Assembly (NCBI GenBank): GCA_039881145.1
Contig: JAYKKI010000149.1
Coordinates: 682,001-746,000 of the forward strand
Reading direction: 5' to 3'
DNA length: 64,000 nucleotides
From: Druceiella hillmani
Taxonomy: Eukaryota > Arthropoda > Insecta > Lepidoptera > Hepialidae
Shown: piece after piece, positions 24,776 to 36,984 of the stretch
How positions within the stretch are numbered: position 1 is the first letter of the stretch
How the letters are laid out: each line of letters starts with the position of its first letter
The notes under the pieces: model-generated
The model's input: only the letters and a program-made list of their open reading frames with translations
What the model was told of the DNA's origin: nothing
The model's database searches: none
Made by a program: the position numbers and the translations under genes

Positions 24776-26695
24776 GTCCTAAGGGTGAAATAAAACTTTC
24801 CTATATCGAGGGAGGAAAAACGTTTGAGGCATTATCAACAGTTTTGAAAGAGAATTATCAAGTCTCTGAAGATAACATATGTTTTATCATCAGTGATATT
24901 CAAAGACATATTATTCCCGCTTTTTGATGAAAGTTTCACGGAAAAAATAGATTTTTGAAGAAGAAAAGTAGTTGGTTGAAATCAAAAGATTCAGTAACTT
25001 TACCTAACTCGGAAAACGTTACAACGGACTCCACACCTTCTGGTATGATATAATGTGACAGACCGTATGTATCTTATACCCACTCGACAAAATCGAGCAA
25101 AAAAAGGGAAAACACAGATGAATACGGATTTGAGCACGTGTACAATGCATATATTCAGATATTACGTTCGATAGGAGAAGGAATAGAAGCAAATTTTGTG
25201 GAAACATTAATGATTGCTTACAATGAAAATAAGACCTCATTTTCGAGTCTCATAGAAAAATCAAATCAGTTACAAATTTATTTGATTTTTACGGGTGTAG
25301 AAACATTGAGCATATTGATTGATTTAGATTTAACGAAGGCTCAATATATGTACTTAAGAAATTTAACAAATGAACAAAATTGTTTTATATATCCATAATA
25401 TTATAAAGTACAAGCACTTAAGTGCAACCACCTTCAGCAATAGAAATTACAAACACAATTGCAAAAATAGTAAAATTTAAAGTTTTATTGGATCACACTG
25501 CAGCACGAATTTTGAAAATATATTCTGTGTATAAGAATGGATTGAACTATTTACTTCTATACAGTAAATGGGGCTGTGACGGCTTATCTGTGCAAACCCA
25601 GTACAGGTAGTTTCAGAAGAGTCTAAAGATATTTGTGATGCAAATTTGTTTACCACTTCTTTGGTTTCAATTAAATTAATTAACGCAAATCACGCACGTT
25701 TGGCGAAATCTGGAACCTTCTTTTGTTCGTTTTTGTTGGCCTATATCTGTAGGATTTAGCAAAAAATTCCCGAAACAACTAAAGATGTTGCGGATGAAAT
25801 AAAGTACCAAATAAATTCTTTGAGCCCAACATTAATTAATGAAGTAGGTGAGGGGGTGCAAGTGAAGCACGAACTTTTCTTGCTATGATAGATTGCAAAG
25901 TAGCTCAGGTATTTACAATATATGGAAATACTCTACGGCAAATGAACGATTTAACTAAAATGGCTGCTAGGCCTTAAAATGAAAATTTTTATCAATACGG
26001 ACTATCTATAGTGCATGCTTGAATTCGTAGTATTGAAATTATATTATATATTTCCTACAGTCTTTCTTTCCAAACATGGTCACTTAGCAGCAAAAAAAAG
26101 ATACAACTAACGGAAGAGAAGAAAACTCTAGTACAAAAACCTATTTGTGACGAGCTAGGATTGATTGTCGATCAACCACGACAAGGAAGTGTTAATACTA
26201 ATGATGGTAATAATGTCAGAAGATTCGTTATAATGCAAGCTGCTCTGCTGAAGTTACAGGAGTAGATATTAATTAAACGACTTTATATAATTCTGCAGGA
26301 TCTTTTTTCAGGTGTGATGATAAATACTGGCAGTTATTCTACGAAAACTGCCAGGATTTATATGATTAATTATGGATGATATTAATTCATCAATCAAAAT
26401 TTTGATTAATGGAAAAAATATTATTTACTATTTTGCAGTACTTCTTATTGGACAACTTTCGGAACACGACTAAGGATTACGAACAATTTCGCCCACATCA
26501 TGCCAGAAAGTGCTCCCGATCAGCTACAAATGAGGATGTATTTCATACTCTTCTTTATGTTTCAGATCAGTACATACTCAGCATTATAAAACCGTATAAC
26601 AAAAACGTACAAAGAATTTGATGAGGATGTCCTAGACATTCTGAAAATGAATGAATTAATAAAAGATCCTGAAGTTCTCTAAATATAATAATAGC
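24776..26695 (+). pseudogene. Transib/RAG1-like transposase relic
   Basis: Pieces in shifting frames are collinear with the core of a RAG1-like (Transib-type) transposase family known from insects and cnidarians. In order: IKLSYIEGGKTFEALSTVLK (24788 on), EYGFEHVYNAYIQILRSIG (25120 on), LDHTAARIL, SKWGCDG (Asp codon 25578-25580), SDANLFTTSLVSIKLI, FLAMIDCKVA (Asp 25891-25893), GLSIVHA, DELGLIVDQPRQGSVNTNDG (about 26150-26210), SSIKILINGKNII, IGQLSE (Glu 26462-26464) and RKCSRSATNEDVFHTLL. The two Asp and the Glu sit where the DDE residues of RAG1-like recombinases are expected. At least half a dozen stops and frameshifts break it. The match is from memory of the family, without a search. The N-terminus is not resolved. 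Confidence 0.7.
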
Positions 26696-27020
26696 GTTTA
26701 TAATTAATCTATTTAAATATAAAATTTTTCAAGAAAAACGATTATACTGGTTTATATAATATATATTATTTTTTTATATTTCCTAACATATATAACCTAA
26801 CCTAACTTAAACAGCATTAGAAAACCGTATACCAAAAACGTGAAGGAACTTGGTGAAGACGCCCTAGACTTTCTGAAAATGAACGTTTTAATAACAGGTC
26901 CTGAAGTTCTCTTAATATGATAATAGTGTTTATAATTAATTTATTTACATACACACTTTTTCAAGAAAAATGATTATGCTCGTTTATATAATTCATATTA
27001 TTTTTTTTATATTTACTACA
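26580..27020 (+). repeat. Tandem duplication of the transposase 3' end
   Basis: The segment starting AGCATTATAAAACCGTATA at 26580 is repeated, diverged, from 26813, an offset of 233 bases. Both copies run through the last coding codons and about 100 bases of 3' flank (TTTATAATTAATCTATTTA versus TTTATAATTAATTTATTTA). The second copy keeps an open C-terminal frame, KPYTKNVKELGEDALDFLK to GPEVLLI and stop. The first copy is shifted out of frame after KPYNKNVQRI. Confidence 0.85.
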
Positions 27021-27296
27021 ATGTTATTATTAAAATTATTCGTTTGAAAATTAAGTAATAATTTAACTAATAGCATTCTTTTTTTAAAATTTTTTTTAGA
27101 TTGGTTTGTGTTTTGGAATTTGATGATAAGTTATGTACATATTTTAAATAATTTTAATAGCTCAAGAAGAAATACGTGTTTTTTTCATAATTTTGAAATT
27201 GACTCTGATATATATAATATAGGATATTAAAATTAATTATATCAAAATCCCATATAAAATCTTTATACACTACTTTATATTTCACACAGAGAAAAA

Positions 27297-27374
27297 ATCG
27301 GCTCGAGCGCACGTTCTGCTTACGTACGCTAGACGCGAATGCACAAATAGCTAATGTACACTATTTTCATTGTG
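27297..27374 (+). mobile_element. Candidate right terminus of the Transib-like element
   Basis: After the AT-rich 3' region the sequence turns GC-rich (GCTCGAGCGCACGTTCTGC onward) and ends CATTGTG at 27368-27374. Transib elements are known to begin CACWATG, whose reverse complement is CATWGTG, so this fits a right end. The next five bases, CTGTG, would be the target duplication. I could not find the matching left end, so the call depends on the motif and position only. Confidence 0.45.
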
Positions 27375-27379
27375 CTGTG

Positions 27380-29730
27380 CTAATACGTGTGCGATGGCGT
27401 CTGTTAATGTGAATCGAGCTTATCTCTTGCATTAATGTAGAAGTAGTGTATCTCGGTTGATTTACGGAAACAAATTTGATTAAAATCGATCTATTTTCTA
27501 CTCAAGAACACGTGAAATTTAATAACGTTTTGTATAGAAGAATGTGTGGCTACATTGTATTTGTTTTAGTAATTTTATTTATTAATGTCTTTCATCCACG
27601 GAAAATGTTCACATATCTAGTATTTATTCGTACATTTGAAATATGTACACATCTTGCTGTTTTACCTATAAGCGTAGGTATAAATAATCCTGATTATATT
27701 CATGGTATAAATAATCGATTTTATTGCTGTTCGTACAGAACCTTTGTGTATATTATCGTGCACATTTAGAACTAGTATTCATCACTACAGAAACAATATT
27801 TGTTTTAGCATTTAAATGTAGAAAACATCGGTCTTGATATTTTTAAAATTTGAATCTGCTAAGTGCTTGATTGAAACAAATATTACATTTTCCAGTCAGT
27901 TTAATCTTGGATTTAAACAAATTCACGTTAGTGGGGAATTGACCTTTTCATAGCCCCTATTCTCGTCATTTGGATTAATATTATCGATAATTTCTTCAAT
28001 TTCTATTTGTCCACACTTGTCATTCCTTATTTTAGTTCATAATTTGTGCAATGCTTACTGTTATACGTAGTGTTGCATTAATTATATAATATGCCCTCAA
28101 AATATTTTCTAAAATTTATCTGCAGGCACATATTTTATATCAGTCGATAACATTTGGGTGATTTGCTTTACTATAATTGGTAATAAATCATCTAAATGAT
28201 GTTTAAACTTATATAAGCGACCATGTGATCTTTGTTAGTTCATTTTCCTTTGAATTAAATTGTACTGAAAAAAAATTGCATTTGTAATGTCGTTTGAATT
28301 TTAGAAATTACTCAAATTTTTCAGAATTTCAAAAACAGCCAAGCTTATAAGGAATTCTGGTAGACAGAATTTAAATTCTGGTCAGTTTTTGCAGATTATT
28401 TAAAATTTGTTTTCCTTTGGGTATTTTTATTTCGTTAAAATGATCAGCTCCCAAACTTATGACCATTTTTAGTTGTTATCGTTTTATTAAAATAAACATA
28501 AAATATTACGAAAATTTAACGTAATTGTTACCACTCAGGGGCATTTAATATTATGGTAAGAATTTTATTTCTTTCAATTCATTCTGACGTGTTATTATTG
28601 CGATATTATATTTTTTTGGAACTTGTTTATTTGGAAGGCAATTATAGTTGAATTAGCATCTAACGATTACATTTACCAGTAATATTATAATGTTTGCTTT
28701 ATATATTTCACATGAACTACGATAGCTTTTAATTAATTTATCTTTTTAAAATTTTTAATTCGCTACCTTATCGTTGTATCCATGGAACAAACGTATGGGA
28801 ATTCTTTACCCCCATACTTTTTTTATATAAATGCTAACTACGAAATAATTATCAATACAATCCTAAATTATAATAAAAAAATATTAAAGTAACGAATTTA
28901 TATACAAGATATGTATGTTTGAGACCTTTTTCTATTCATTGTTTGTTATTTGACTTATTTCAGTAAACACTGGACGCATAATAAAGAAAAGGCCATATAT
29001 AACTGTTGGTGCCAAAATAATGGGTATTTGTGTAATGTAAAAAAAATTAAGGTCTGTTTGTCATGAAGGGCAAATTATACATAACAATAACAATTTTTGC
29101 AGCCCTTTCTCCATTTAATCTACTCTTTATTGATCATGACTTAGAGCTGTTCCGCTGAACAGTCGTTCGCTTGTGACACTGCTAGGTAGAGCTGATAAAA
29201 ATATTCCGACTAATGGTAGTAAAATCGAATATTTATGGACGTTCACTTGCTACCACATCAAAGGATTTTTCTTTATTGGATGTTTTTTCCTTATTGAAAT
29301 TCTGCAACATCTGTTTTACCATGTCAGCAGGTTCTATTACCAATATCTTCTCTCAAAAATTGTGGTAGGTGTTTTACGCCATTTTCAGATTCGGGGAGTA
29401 TTTAAGTGCTGGTAATTTATGAAATATCTATTAAGACACTTTCATCTTCCATCTCAGAGACCCAATCTCACTTAGTTAGAGACGCACGGGAATTTAATGT
29501 ATTCACTAATACCACTGAATTGTAGTTTACTAAAAAAATCTTGTTTGAGGAAAATTCGACAGCATAATAATTATTACATAATTAGAAGATTTTAGCATCT
29601 CTACGCATAAATAATGGGAACCTATTTAAATAATAATTTGTTATTGCTGCCATATACTTTACATAGCAATAGCTTTTATAATCCTGAAAGCTCTAGAAGC
29701 TTTTCACTTAAAATCGGTAAGTAATTACCG
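27380..29730. other. AT-rich DNA, no gene seen
   Basis: A 97-codon frame at 27476-27769 and an 80-codon frame at 29173-29415 look hydrophobic but show no family motif and are probably chance. GGTATAAATAATC is repeated at about 27675 and 27703. Confidence 0.45.
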
Positions 29731-29870
29731 ATGCCGTTGTGGCGTAGCGGCAAACAAACACCATCTCCCAAAGGGAGTTCATAATGAAAGGCCTGTGAGT
29801 ATAGTTACAGGGAGCTTTGGAAAGTAACTCTTCCTGACTTATGTCATTATTTTAGGGAATTTCTAATATT
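29731..29870 (+). repeat. Possible tRNA-derived SINE head
   Basis: GCCGTTGTGGCGTAGCGGC (about 29732) resembles a tRNA 5' end with an RNA polymerase III A box (TGGCGTAGCGG). CTCCCAAAGGGAG then forms a small hairpin in the anticodon-arm position. The B box is weak: GAGTTCATAATG stands where GGTTCRANNCC is expected. It is more GC-rich than its flanks. It could also be another short repeat. Confidence 0.35.
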
Positions 29871-30844
29871 TAAAATTAGTTCAACCTTGCGATGACGGAA
29901 ATAGCCACTATTATGTCAGCGATAAATGAGTAAGTATCTTATCCATTAGAGTGTCTTATCTTTTTGTGGATGTCCTATTTTAAATAGATATTGAGCATAT
30001 TTAGTTGAACAGTATAAATATACGTTGATGAGTAAATGATAATATATTGTTGAAACTCTTTTCTGATGTTAACCATTCGACTTTAAATTAAGATTAGTAG
30101 TTTTAAGGTACAGAAATTCTAATATGCCCTGTATAACACTCTGTATCGTCTATATACATATTAATAACAGCCCCTTATGATTTAAACAGAGTGAGTTTTG
30201 TTAAACGTTTTTTATTACAACATTATCTCAGTTCAAGGGATGGTCTACAGTTAGGACCAAGTTTAACTTTTTTTTCCAATTATTGAAGCAATATATCCTA
30301 GTGGTAGCATTTCAATGCTAAATGTTCTTTGGTCTTATTAAAAGTAGTCAAATTTACAGTCTTCCAGAAAATAATATAGATACTATATTCAATCCGTTGC
30401 ATCCAAGCATTATTTTTATTTATTTTGAGTATTTATTTTTCAATAAATAAACTCTTGCCATTATTTTGGTGCAGTTCTCTTTTTAATTCAATAGAGTTTA
30501 GTAGTTATTTATAAATAAATACGTCTCTATGCACAAATTAGATAGAATTTGGGAAATAGAAACCCATTGTTTTCAGGTTCGTTTTTTGTTTTGATTAAAA
30601 TGATCAAACTGAAAGATAGATTCACAGGTTACCTAGCAGTCAAAAGATCTCTGTTTTTCATTTATGACTTGGAACACAGCAAACATTTTATAAGCAGACG
30701 TCGAATATTTCTTATAATATAAATTAACAAATGAAGATTCATTAGTTGAAAGTATTTATTACTGCCACTAAAATGTTAATTAATTAAAATATTTTAATTT
30801 TACCCCATAAGTTAGAAAAGAAAAAATAATATTAATCGTCCAAG
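29871..30844. other. AT-rich DNA, no gene seen
   Basis: Nothing recognised except the probable AT-rich tail of the SINE-like unit at its start. Confidence 0.5.
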
Positions 30845-31062
30845 TAACCGTAATTTCGTGGAAATGCAAGAAATTTCGACTTCCATAAACATTTCCCGGA
30901 AAAAGCCAACGAAACTCTTGTCGCCCGTGGCTCTCCTAATTACGTCGCTCGCAGGAAAGAAAGAGCCGATGAAGACGATGGGACGCCATAATAATGTGTA
31001 TTTAATGGCGGAAAAAGAAAATTTATTTTTTTAATGGAAACCATTAATTAACGCAGAATTCA
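30845..31062. promoter_or_regulatory. Candidate cis-regulatory (conserved non-coding) element
   Basis: A non-repetitive stretch of about 220 bases has raised GC content and no open frame. It contains TTCCCGGAA (30893-30901), a perfect STAT-type TTCN3GAA site, and several homeodomain-type TAAT cores (CTAATTACG, CCATAATAATG, CCATTAATTAACG). GCCAT and ATGGC flank one of these clusters as a short inverted repeat. The composition and motif clustering suggest an enhancer, but this is inference; no target gene is in view. Confidence 0.3.
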
Positions 31063-32238
31063 TTTATTTCAACCATATTTAAGAAACGTAACTAGAGTTA
31101 ATTTATTTTATATTTGGGTCTGTTTGCGTAAAACAGCTATTTCGTAAAAGTTACCATTATACTAGTTTATTTATGCAAATTTTTCACTTCATTAATTATA
31201 ATTTGCAAGATTGAATTTATTTGAGTGAAGTCATTGTTCGGAAGAATTCAATTATAAATTTAAAGAGAAATTGTGCTAAATTAAAAATAAGCTAATTATA
31301 TACGTATGTATTTATTAATTTAATCACTTTGTTTATTGAATTTTACTGAGACTTGGAAATGTGGTACATGTATAGTGAGATTGTTGCTTCAGGAGTAATT
31401 TCTCACAGTAAAACACAATGCGGTGGGTGAAAAATATCAGCATATTGAAAGTCTATAAACAAATTATATAAGTAAGTTTAGGAATAATAAAGAAATAGAG
31501 GTAAAGTATTTATACATAAACATTTATCAGGAAAAGAAATATAATTTTAAATAAACTAAAACAAATCACTCGTCAGAGAAACTGAATTATGGAAAGGTTG
31601 TTGACTCTTTTTTTTCTTACACGATACGACTTTAGATAAATTTTGAAGACACATTGATTGTGTGCTTTGAATATATACAATATTTAGTTGTTTCCATAAT
31701 TTTGTGGTCTGTAAATTCGGATATTCACTTACCATAAATCGATTTTCACAGAATGTGGTTTTGTACTCAATAATCCAGAGTGTCCTTAACTCTAGAATAT
31801 CATTAAATGACACGAGCTAATAGGTACTGAAATTTAGTTGTTATTTGTGAATTAGAAAAAAATTTCTTAGGATTATTATAAGAAAAAAAAGGTAATAAGT
31901 TAAGATTTTGCCGTTTGCGTATCTCTGACCGTACACTCTCGATAAAATTAAAATTTTCACTTTGCATTCTTCCGTTATAGATCTTTAGCGAAAATAATCA
32001 TATAACAATTAGGAAGATATAATTATTTTTCTATTTACAAATGCCACATTGTCGTTGCGACAAAACTATAGCCACACATTCAATTTGGGGTTACTTATGA
32101 GAGGATTAAGACATTCTACTTTTATTTTGTGAGTAGTACACGTATTATACTTGTTGTCAATGTCTTGTTTTGTTCTCAGGTCTGGTTCTTTAAAAAAAAC
32201 AATACCCAAGGACGATATCAAAAATTGTATTGTGTCAA

Positions 32239-32243
<5 letters not shown>
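31063..32243. other. AT-rich DNA, no gene seen
   Basis: A minus-strand 85-codon frame at 31556-31813 shows no motif. Nothing else recognised. Confidence 0.5.

Positions 32244-32319
<76 letters not shown>
32244..32319. repeat. (TA)n microsatellite
   Basis: About 76 bases of TA with one TGTA interruption at 32278. Frames read through it on both strands give only Ile-Tyr repeats and are not genes. Confidence 0.95.
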
Positions 32320-32320
<1 letters not shown>

Positions 32321-35120
32321 CCGTCGCGCTTCATTGTCATTCGTTGGGCAATGTTCTTTCACAAAGTATTGTAATCTGTACCAGCGCAAAGGGCTTAAGG
32401 TTTATGGCTGTATGGATACGATATGAGCTAAAATGTTGATGCAATTCATGTATCTCTATTTTCACAGTAGAGAGAAAATCGTTTATAAACCATTGTAAAA
32501 TATGTGACGAGAATGATGCGATGACAGTGTCGAAAGCTATTTTGGTACGCAAGTCGAACTTTATTATATAAGCTTGTCTAATAGAAAAATATAAAACGAG
32601 TTCTCCTTATAAAAATAAATAGTTAAATAAAACTTTGATAGAGGTGTGATTAAAAATATTTTCCTAATAAAAGAAAAACTATTTATTTTACCATAATTAA
32701 TGCAAAAATAAAAAAAAAACAGATTTTTTTTAATATTCTGTCTTCGAGAGTTTCATTTCCCAAAAAAAGGAGTCCTTACAAGAGTACTCATATATCCATT
32801 CGCCTCTCCGTCTAGCCATTCGCAGGAACCAGAAACAAGTTTTGCATAAACCAATTGACGAGTAAATATGAAATTTGACAAAATTATGTATCATGCTAAT
32901 CCGCATATACATAAGTAATTAATACTAAGGGATATTCATGAGAAAACTTTAAAGGGGGCAAAAAATGAACAATTTTGAAATCTATTTACGAATTTTATAT
33001 CGTTTTATCCCCGAATAAGTCAAATTATAAAAAGGACGGAATTACTAGAAGTTCATCTAGAGTTTACCAAAAAACAATAGCGATGGTCCCAATATTTATA
33101 ATTTGTGATATATATCAATATATATTTCTACACATTACTATAAATTTGTGTGGTAAAAATAACAATATTGTTAAAAGTTTAATGGAAATATTTTTTCCCC
33201 AGAAATGCTGAAATGTACTTGAATATGTACAAAAACCTCGTAATTCGAATTTTACTCATATTTAATAGATTGGTTTTTAAATTTGTAATTTTTATAAATG
33301 CCAATTTTACATTGAATAATCTACTAAGTGGCAGGAACAAAGTGGCAGGTTACACGTAAAAAAATTAAGTGAAGGTAAACCTCTTTCATAATGATGATTG
33401 ATTATTTTTTATCATTATTAAATAACGGATAATGAAAGTCAGGCAGTAATTCAGATATACATAGGCGATTTTTTCTGTACATGAAATTAAATAAATTGGT
33501 GTAGGTGAATACATATGCAATTGGTTTAACGATAAATATGTTTATTGAAGTAACCAGATAATCAAACAAGTGATTTTAATGGAAATACAAAACAAAATTT
33601 TGAAATACGTGAAATTAATAAAAAAATTATCTCTTAATGATATCTTGAATATTATCTATACTGTTTCAGATCATCTTTTTCAATAAAAAATGTTTATTTT
33701 AATAACAGTAAGTACATGAATAAGTACAAAAGATACAAATAGAATATTTAGCTGTACTTGTTAGCTATATTGTACCTTCTTACACATTAAAGTAGTAAAA
33801 ACATTTAATACGGTAGATAAATTATATTTAAAACGTTTTAAATATAGAAGATCTTTATATTTTAAAGCTCCCACATATCACAGCCTCGTCAAACACAAGA
33901 AGTAATCATATATATGAAGATTATCACAATAAATTATTATCATTGACGTTCACTGCTATAACATTTTCAACAAATTTAATATTGTCCTTGTCAGATTTCG
34001 GTTTACTCGATAAATAAATTTGGTAATCCCGTACCCTTTCGAGATACATGGAATTGCATACTTTGAAAGTAGCATTCACACGATATTTATGGAATGTTAA
34101 CTATATATAGGTTATTCGGAGGTTTTAGGAAAGGATAATTTAGTTCATAGGTATATTGTTGACCACATATACGCAAAGTGGCATAGTTTTCTTGATATGG
34201 CTATTTTCAATTTTCTTGCTTGGTGACAGAATTCGTCAAAAGAAATGGAAATAAGAGACAATATGTAATGGTAATGTATTTTGTTTTGTATATTTTATCA
34301 AATAGATAATTTAATTTATTAGCATAGAATGAAAATACGGCTTACAGAGTATATAAACAGTAAAATAAACCATGGAAAAATTAGAGAAAAGTTATTGTCC
34401 GAAATGAAGTTTGTGAATTAGTTTGGTAAAATTTAAGAAAGAACTAGAAGAGCTACAAACATTCACTTAAGTACTTCATTAGTGAGTTTCGCTCTAATAG
34501 TAGCGGAAATTAAGTTTAGTGCGGTGAAGGAATGGTAATTACATATAATGCGTACACGAAATAAATCTATACAACAAAATCACTAAATATTTAAAGAATT
34601 TTTTTGCAAAACATAATTTTTTCGAAATACACAGTGGGCCAAATAATTGAAATGAAACAGATAAAGGTGAAAAAGGCCTTTGCGATTATAATATAGAATA
34701 GTTCAACAGACACTAATAATGTTATACGTCTGTATTATAAAAAACGTAATTAAACTCAATTTTTTGTTATTTAATTTCATTTATCTACCTAGTAGATCAA
34801 ATATTAATAAGCACCTTTGTTTAATTTATAACTGAATACTGCCATCTCAAAACTACTTATTTCACTGTTTTCATCACCTGCAGAAACAACTCTTACCTTG
34901 TTGATAAAATGAATTCTTGATTGGTTTTTGTTGATTCTTCATAGACAAAGAAGACTTATGTTCAATTGTAAGGAATAAAAACATGTGCCCTTAAACTTAA
35001 TATGTTTCTTTAAAAAATTTTAATGAGTAATTTTCCATTAATTTCTCATGCAAAAATTAGTTTGCAGTATTGGAAACCCTATCCATAAAGGTAAGCATAA
35101 AACTAAAAGACTTAATGTAT
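32320..35120. other. AT-rich DNA, no gene seen
   Basis: Short frames at 32337-32552, 32730-32912 (minus) and 32975-33211 (plus) have no recognisable motif. No repeat structure stands out. Confidence 0.5.
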
Positions 35121-35293
35121 AAAATATGTGGTAATTTACATTAAATACAAATTTAGATAAAAGTAAAATAGCAACTTCGGTTTATCAAAAGTTATCTAGC
35201 TATAAATAGGAAAATATGTGGTAATTTACATTAAATACAAATTTAGATAAAAGTAAATTAGCAACTTCGATTTATCGAAAGTTATCTAGCTAT
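35121..35293. repeat. 90-bp tandem duplication
   Basis: AAAATATGTGGTAATTTACA at 35121 recurs at 35211 and the two units match almost base for base, ending GTTATCTAGCTAT at 35293. There are only a few substitutions (for example CTTCGG versus CTTCGA), so the duplication is fairly recent. Confidence 0.9.
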
Positions 35294-36048
35294 TTGTGGA
35301 AATATTTTCATACATTATCGTCTCGCGTTCTGCAATTAAATTAACCTCTATATATCCAAACAGGAAACTAAATGGTATAAATGTCACGTAAAAAAACTAA
35401 TCCATTTATTTAGTTTCCTCCCTAACATTTATACAGCGAAAATAAATAACGGACTGAAAGAAATCACAATTTTAGTCAAAATACTGTACGTAATTGAGTA
35501 CAGTGTAATTACGAAATAACGCCCTGTGCAGAATCACATATAGTGTTCTTTGACGTTGTGTACACTATTGCGTTATCCTATGGTAATGCGACAGCAATTA
35601 AATACATTTTGCTAATTATTCTCTCATTTTCATACATTTTCTTTTTCGTACTGTTACGTGGTAAAGCGTCAATATAACCTAATTACTTTTCATGTAATGT
35701 ATCTATTTCGCGGTGATTAACATAATTTCATTTGAAATTTGAATTTTATTTCTTGAATATGGTTATTGGTTATGTAAAATTTCACGCTTTGGTGAATTAG
35801 ACCTGCGCCGACCTCAGTCCAGAGATACTTCGCTCGTGTTTCTTCAGTGCGAGAATAAGGTCTTCGGTAAACAATATTTGGTTACATCCTGTGGGTTGTC
35901 CCTGTGTACGCGCACTGAGGTTAGTTTTGGTCATTATATATGATACTGAGGTTAAATTTATGTTATCTGCGCTAGGGGTTAGGGGGAAAATGAAAATGTA
36001 CGGAAGTTGTAATAGAAAAAGTGTGTAATAAAAAAGCTGATCCCGTGA
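35294..36048. other. AT-rich DNA with one GC-raised patch
   Basis: The patch at about 35800-35930 is less AT-rich. Its minus strand gives an open stretch, TKTNLSARTQGQPTGCNQI and onward, which runs on into a TA repeat. The residues are more gene-like than elsewhere, but I recognise no family. It may be an exon or transposon relic. Confidence 0.3.
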
Positions 36049-36059
36049 ACATATATATG

Positions 36060-36126
<67 letters not shown>
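36049..36126. repeat. (TA)n/(CA)n compound microsatellite
   Basis: ATATATATGTATATATACAC, a short CA run, then TA repeats to 36126. Confidence 0.95.
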
Positions 36127-36128
<2 letters not shown>

Positions 36129-36827
36129 ATATAAATATATTGTAAGAAAGTGTAAAATAATTTATTAATGATGACATACAAAAAATAATGTTGAAAGACA
36201 TTAAAATGGACGGAGATGAGGAAATTAAGTGTGCCTAATTTAACAACATAAGATTGAAAATACATATGAAGTATTGAGAATATTGCAAAAATAATTCATT
36301 TGTGCTTTGGTCTTCGATCATTATTTTAATAATAAAACTTTGTTTTTGGAGGTAATGCAAAAAGGTATGACGGTAGTAATAACGAAGCAGCGGACAGAGT
36401 TTGATGCTCGTTGGACATAGACTCATCAATTGAGATTTTTAGTGGATATCAATAACGTAATAGAAAACTAAACGATTTTATATCATTTTTGCACTATATC
36501 GTCTTAATCTTTGTTCCGTTTTTTATTTTGTATACTCTAATGAAAAGAGTAAAATTTATAGCACTTTAACTTAATACATTAGCGACGAAAATTCAAATAA
36601 AAACAAAAATCCCGGATTGCCCGTATGAACACTAAAATATTTCAAAACTATTCCAAGCGTAATATATTACTTAAAATTATTCAAATGAATAAAAATCATC
36701 TACACCCTTTCAATACTTCATCTATTGCAATATCGTAGTACTTACTCATTGTGTGAACAAAATGTTCAAACTAACACACGTGCAATTTCTACACATATAA
36801 TTAGTATTATGACGTAAAAACATTCAA
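36127..36827. other. AT-rich DNA, no gene seen
   Basis: A minus-strand 64-codon frame at 36235-36429 has no motif. Nothing else recognised. Confidence 0.5.
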
Positions 36828-36984
36828 CAACTGAGTAGCACTAGGAACATCTGGAATGCTTAACTATGTCATAATTGCGAATATTACCTGAAAACATGAC
36901 GTAATATTCGCAATTGTGATTGTGAAAACATAACGTAAATTTACGTAGTTAAGTATTCTAGATCCTCTAATACTATTCAGTTTT
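36828..36984. repeat. Imperfect inverted repeat, fold-back MITE-like
   Basis: Inner arms AATTGCGAATATTAC (36873-36887) and its exact complement (36901-36915) are flanked by outer arms 36831-36866 and 36946-36980. The outer arms pair imperfectly along their length, for example CTTAACTA with TAGTTAAG and CTGAGTAG with CTATTCAG. A spacer of about 30 bases on the right side is unpaired. It has no coding capacity and resembles a small fold-back element. Confidence 0.7.

Noticed and set aside
27476..27769. Hydrophobic 97-codon frame that might be a membrane or chemoreceptor exon
   Set aside because: No family motif or splice context, and AT-rich DNA readily yields Phe/Ile/Leu-rich frames.
32066..32426. 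Open frames of 81-107 codons with Ile-Tyr runs
   Set aside because: They are readings of the (TA)n microsatellite and occur on both strands; the same applies at 9741, 35797, 45135, 49043-49375 and 51819-52240.
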